64,000 nucleotides of DNA from Rhodobacterales bacterium 56_14_T64 (GTDB lineage Bacteria > Pseudomonadota > Alphaproteobacteria > Rhodobacterales > Rhodobacteraceae). Positions 62,319 through 64,000 of the stretch are shown here, one piece after another; position 1 is the stretch's first letter; each line of letters begins with the position of its first letter. A program made the translations under genes and the position numbers. The notes under the pieces were generated by a model. That model searched no databases. It saw only the letters and a program-made list of their open reading frames with translations, and had not been told where the DNA came from. The stretch lies in NCBI GenBank assembly GCA_002162795.1, contig MAAY01000023.1, positions 19,410 to 83,409 on the forward strand. The letters run 5' to 3'.

Positions 62319-64000
62319 ATGACAGCCCTGCCAGGCGCCTCCCCGCTATTACGCGATGTATTTGGCTTTGACGCCTTCCGCCCCGGGCAGGAGGAGATCG
62401 TCGACGCGGTGACCGCTGGTGAAAACGTGCTGGCAATTATGCCAACCGGTGGCGGTAAATCCCTGTGTTTTCAGTTACCAGCGCTGATCCGCGAGGGTGT
62501 GACGGTGGTGATTTCACCGTTGATTGCATTGATGCGGGATCAGGTGCGAGGCTTGCAGGAGGCCGGGGTCTCGGCCGGTGCGCTGACATCCGGCAACACG
62601 CTAGAGGAAACCGAGGCGGTCTGGGAGGCACTTGAGGCCGGGCGGCTGAAGCTATTGTATATGGCGCCAGAACGGTTGGCCTCGGGTGCGGCGATGGGCA
62701 TGTTGCGGCGCATCGGTGTCAGCATGATTGCGGTGGACGAGGCCCATTGCGTTAGCCAATGGGGCCATGATTTCCGCCCCGACTATTTACGTATTGGTGA
62801 GTTGCGTCAGGCCTTGGATGTGCCGCTGGCCGCCTTTACCGCCACTGCGGATGCCGAAACCCGCGATGAGATTGTGCAAAAACTGTTCGATGGGCAACCC
62901 CCCCGCACTTTTTTACGCGGATTTGATCGCCCCAATATCCATCTTGCCTTTGCCGCCAAAGATGGTCCGCGGAGGCAGATCCTGGGCTTTGCCGCGGCGC
63001 GCAAGGGGCAGTCGGGCATTGTCTACTGCGGTACCCGCGCCAAGACCGAGGCGCTGGCAAAGGCGTTGCGTGACGAGGGCCACGTGGCCTGTCATTATCA
63101 CGGCGGCATGCAGGCCGAGGATCGGCGCATTGTCGAGACCCGCTTTGCCCGCGAGGACGGCTTGATTGTGGTGGCTACCGTGGCCTTTGGCATGGGGATC
63201 GATAAACCGGACATCCGCTGGGTGGCCCACGCCGATCTGCCCAAAAGCATCGAGTCCTATTATCAGGAAATTGGCCGGGCCGGCCGCGATGGCGCGCCAG
63301 CGGAAACGATGACCCTGTTTGGCTCCGACGATATCCGGTTGCGCCGCAGCCAGATTGACGAGGGCCTGGCCCCACCCGAGCGCCGCGCCGCCGATCATGG
63401 GCGGTTAAATTCGCTGTTGGGGCTGGCCGAGGCGCTGCATTGTCGCCGCAAAAACCTGCTGGGATACTTCGGTGAACAGGCCGAAGCTTGCGGTCATTGC
63501 GATCTCTGTGACAACCCGGCCGAGGTGTTTGACGGAACCACAGCAGTGCGCAAGGCGCTGTCGGCGATCCTGCGCACCGAGGAATGGTTTGGCGCAGGCC
63601 ATCTGATCGATATTCTAACCGGCACTGAGACCGATAAAATTCGTGCCCGGCGCCATGATCAGCTGTCGGTTTATGGCTGCGGTGGAGAATATGACAAGCG
63701 ACAGTGGCAGGCGGTGTTCCGGCAAATGATGGGCCATGACTTGGTGCGTCCCAACCCCGAGCGCCACGGCGCGTTGCAGATGACCGCGGCGGCGCTGCCA
63801 GTGCTGAAAGGTGAGGCACAAATCTCTCTGCGCAAGGATACCATCAAAACAGCCAGCCGCCGCCCTGCCGTCAAAGCGCTGGTGAATGAAGAAGACGCGC
63901 CGCTGCTGTCGGCGATGAAAGCCAAACGCCGGGCCTTGGCCGAGGCGCAGAACGTGCCGGCCTATGTGATTTTTCCAGACCGCACCCTGATCGAGATGGC
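62319..64000 (+). CDS. recQ: ATP-dependent DNA helicase RecQ (partial, runs off the window end)
   Basis: At least 560 codons from ATG 62319 with no stop before 64000. Walker A MPTGGGKSLCF (residues 41-51) and DEAH at 140-143 followed by CVSQWGHDFRPDY mark a RecQ helicase. The RQC zinc site has Cys in ALHCRRKNLLGYFG and EACGHCDLCDN, and the winged helix follows. The last ~30 codons seen (DAPLLSAMKAKRRALAEAQ...) begin an HRDC domain. It unwinds recombination intermediates. The 3' end lies outside this window. Confidence 0.95.
   Translation, partial: MTALPGASPLLRDVFGFDAFRPGQEEIVDAVTAGENVLAIMPTGGGKSLCFQLPALIREGVTVVISPLIALMRDQVRGLQEAGVSAGALTSGNTLEETEAVWEALEAGRLKLLYMAPERLASGAAMGMLRRIGVSMIAVDEAHCVSQWGHDFRPDYLRIGELRQALDVPLAAFTATADAETRDEIVQKLFDGQPPRTFLRGFDRPNIHLAFAAKDGPRRQILGFAAARKGQSGIVYCGTRAKTEALAKALRDEGHVACHYHGGMQAEDRRIVETRFAREDGLIVVATVAFGMGIDKPDIRWVAHADLPKSIESYYQEIGRAGRDGAPAETMTLFGSDDIRLRRSQIDEGLAPPERRAADHGRLNSLLGLAEALHCRRKNLLGYFGEQAEACGHCDLCDNPAEVFDGTTAVRKALSAILRTEEWFGAGHLIDILTGTETDKIRARRHDQLSVYGCGGEYDKRQWQAVFRQMMGHDLVRPNPERHGALQMTAAALPVLKGEAQISLRKDTIKTASRRPAVKALVNEEDAPLLSAMKAKRRALAEAQNVPAYVIFPDRTLIEM

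Overview
This is a chromosomal window from an alphaproteobacterium, most likely a marine Rhodobacteraceae (Roseobacter-group) species. The evidence is the rpsT-dnaA-dnaN-recF...gyrB order, an IalB-type envelope protein, a serC-serA pair with a serC-type leader, an ECF41 sigma cassette, type II (R. etli-like) asparaginase, and many 4-nt overlapping operons. Base composition looks moderately GC-rich (impression, not computed). The window holds about 60 protein genes and one partial gene. I found no rRNA, tRNA, CRISPR array, transposase or prophage.

Layout. 1-8.8 kb: LOG-family hydrolase, rlmN, two exported proteins, asparaginase, an ArsR / SRPBCC / YciI operon, a TSUP exporter, serB and an AI-2E-type permease. 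9-12.6 kb: serC and serA behind a structured leader, then a ClpP-like protease. With serB nearby, the whole phosphorylated serine pathway sits within 5 kb. 12.6-15.5 kb: an AT-richer patch with a TPR-sulfotransferase, then a phosphoesterase. 15.5-19 kb: the tdh-kbl threonine-to-glycine operon, a GAF protein and an XRE-cupin regulator. 19-24.9 kb: thiolase, ubiE-ubiB, mutM, enoyl-CoA hydratase, rpsT. 25-33.8 kb: dnaA, dnaN, recF and gyrB, with a LysE exporter, a TetR regulator and a flavodoxin-fold oxidoreductase lying between recF and gyrB.

33.9-39.2 kb: trhO, then pncA, a hybrid histidine kinase and pncB (nicotinamide-to-NAD salvage) in one direction. 39.2-48.1 kb: an oligopeptide-type ABC importer whose permease/ATPase genes form one overlapping operon with a GNAT and an aldehyde dehydrogenase. 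The binding-protein gene is separated from them by an opposite-strand ECF41 sigma cassette. 48.2-51.5 kb: panB-panC and glpK. 51.6-61.8 kb: flavin monooxygenase, idi, cytochrome c, P1 peptidase, SDR-cupin pair, arfB, queuosine-precursor transporter, phytase-like esterase, mepA, an MFS transporter and a thioesterase. 61.9-64 kb: yggT and a recQ that runs off the end.

The most unusual signals are non-coding or nearly so. They include two overlapping tiny ORFs with strong Shine-Dalgarno sites and a terminator upstream of arfB, and a branched inverted-repeat element between glpK and the monooxygenase. Hairpins, one of them terminator-like, lie in the dnaA leader. Tandem TetR operators are spaced exactly 30 bp, and paired CGGA-N6-TCCG sites lie upstream of kbl. 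A dispersed hairpin-plus-TATTT motif recurs in several gaps. At protein level, Tdh has lost all four structural-zinc cysteines.
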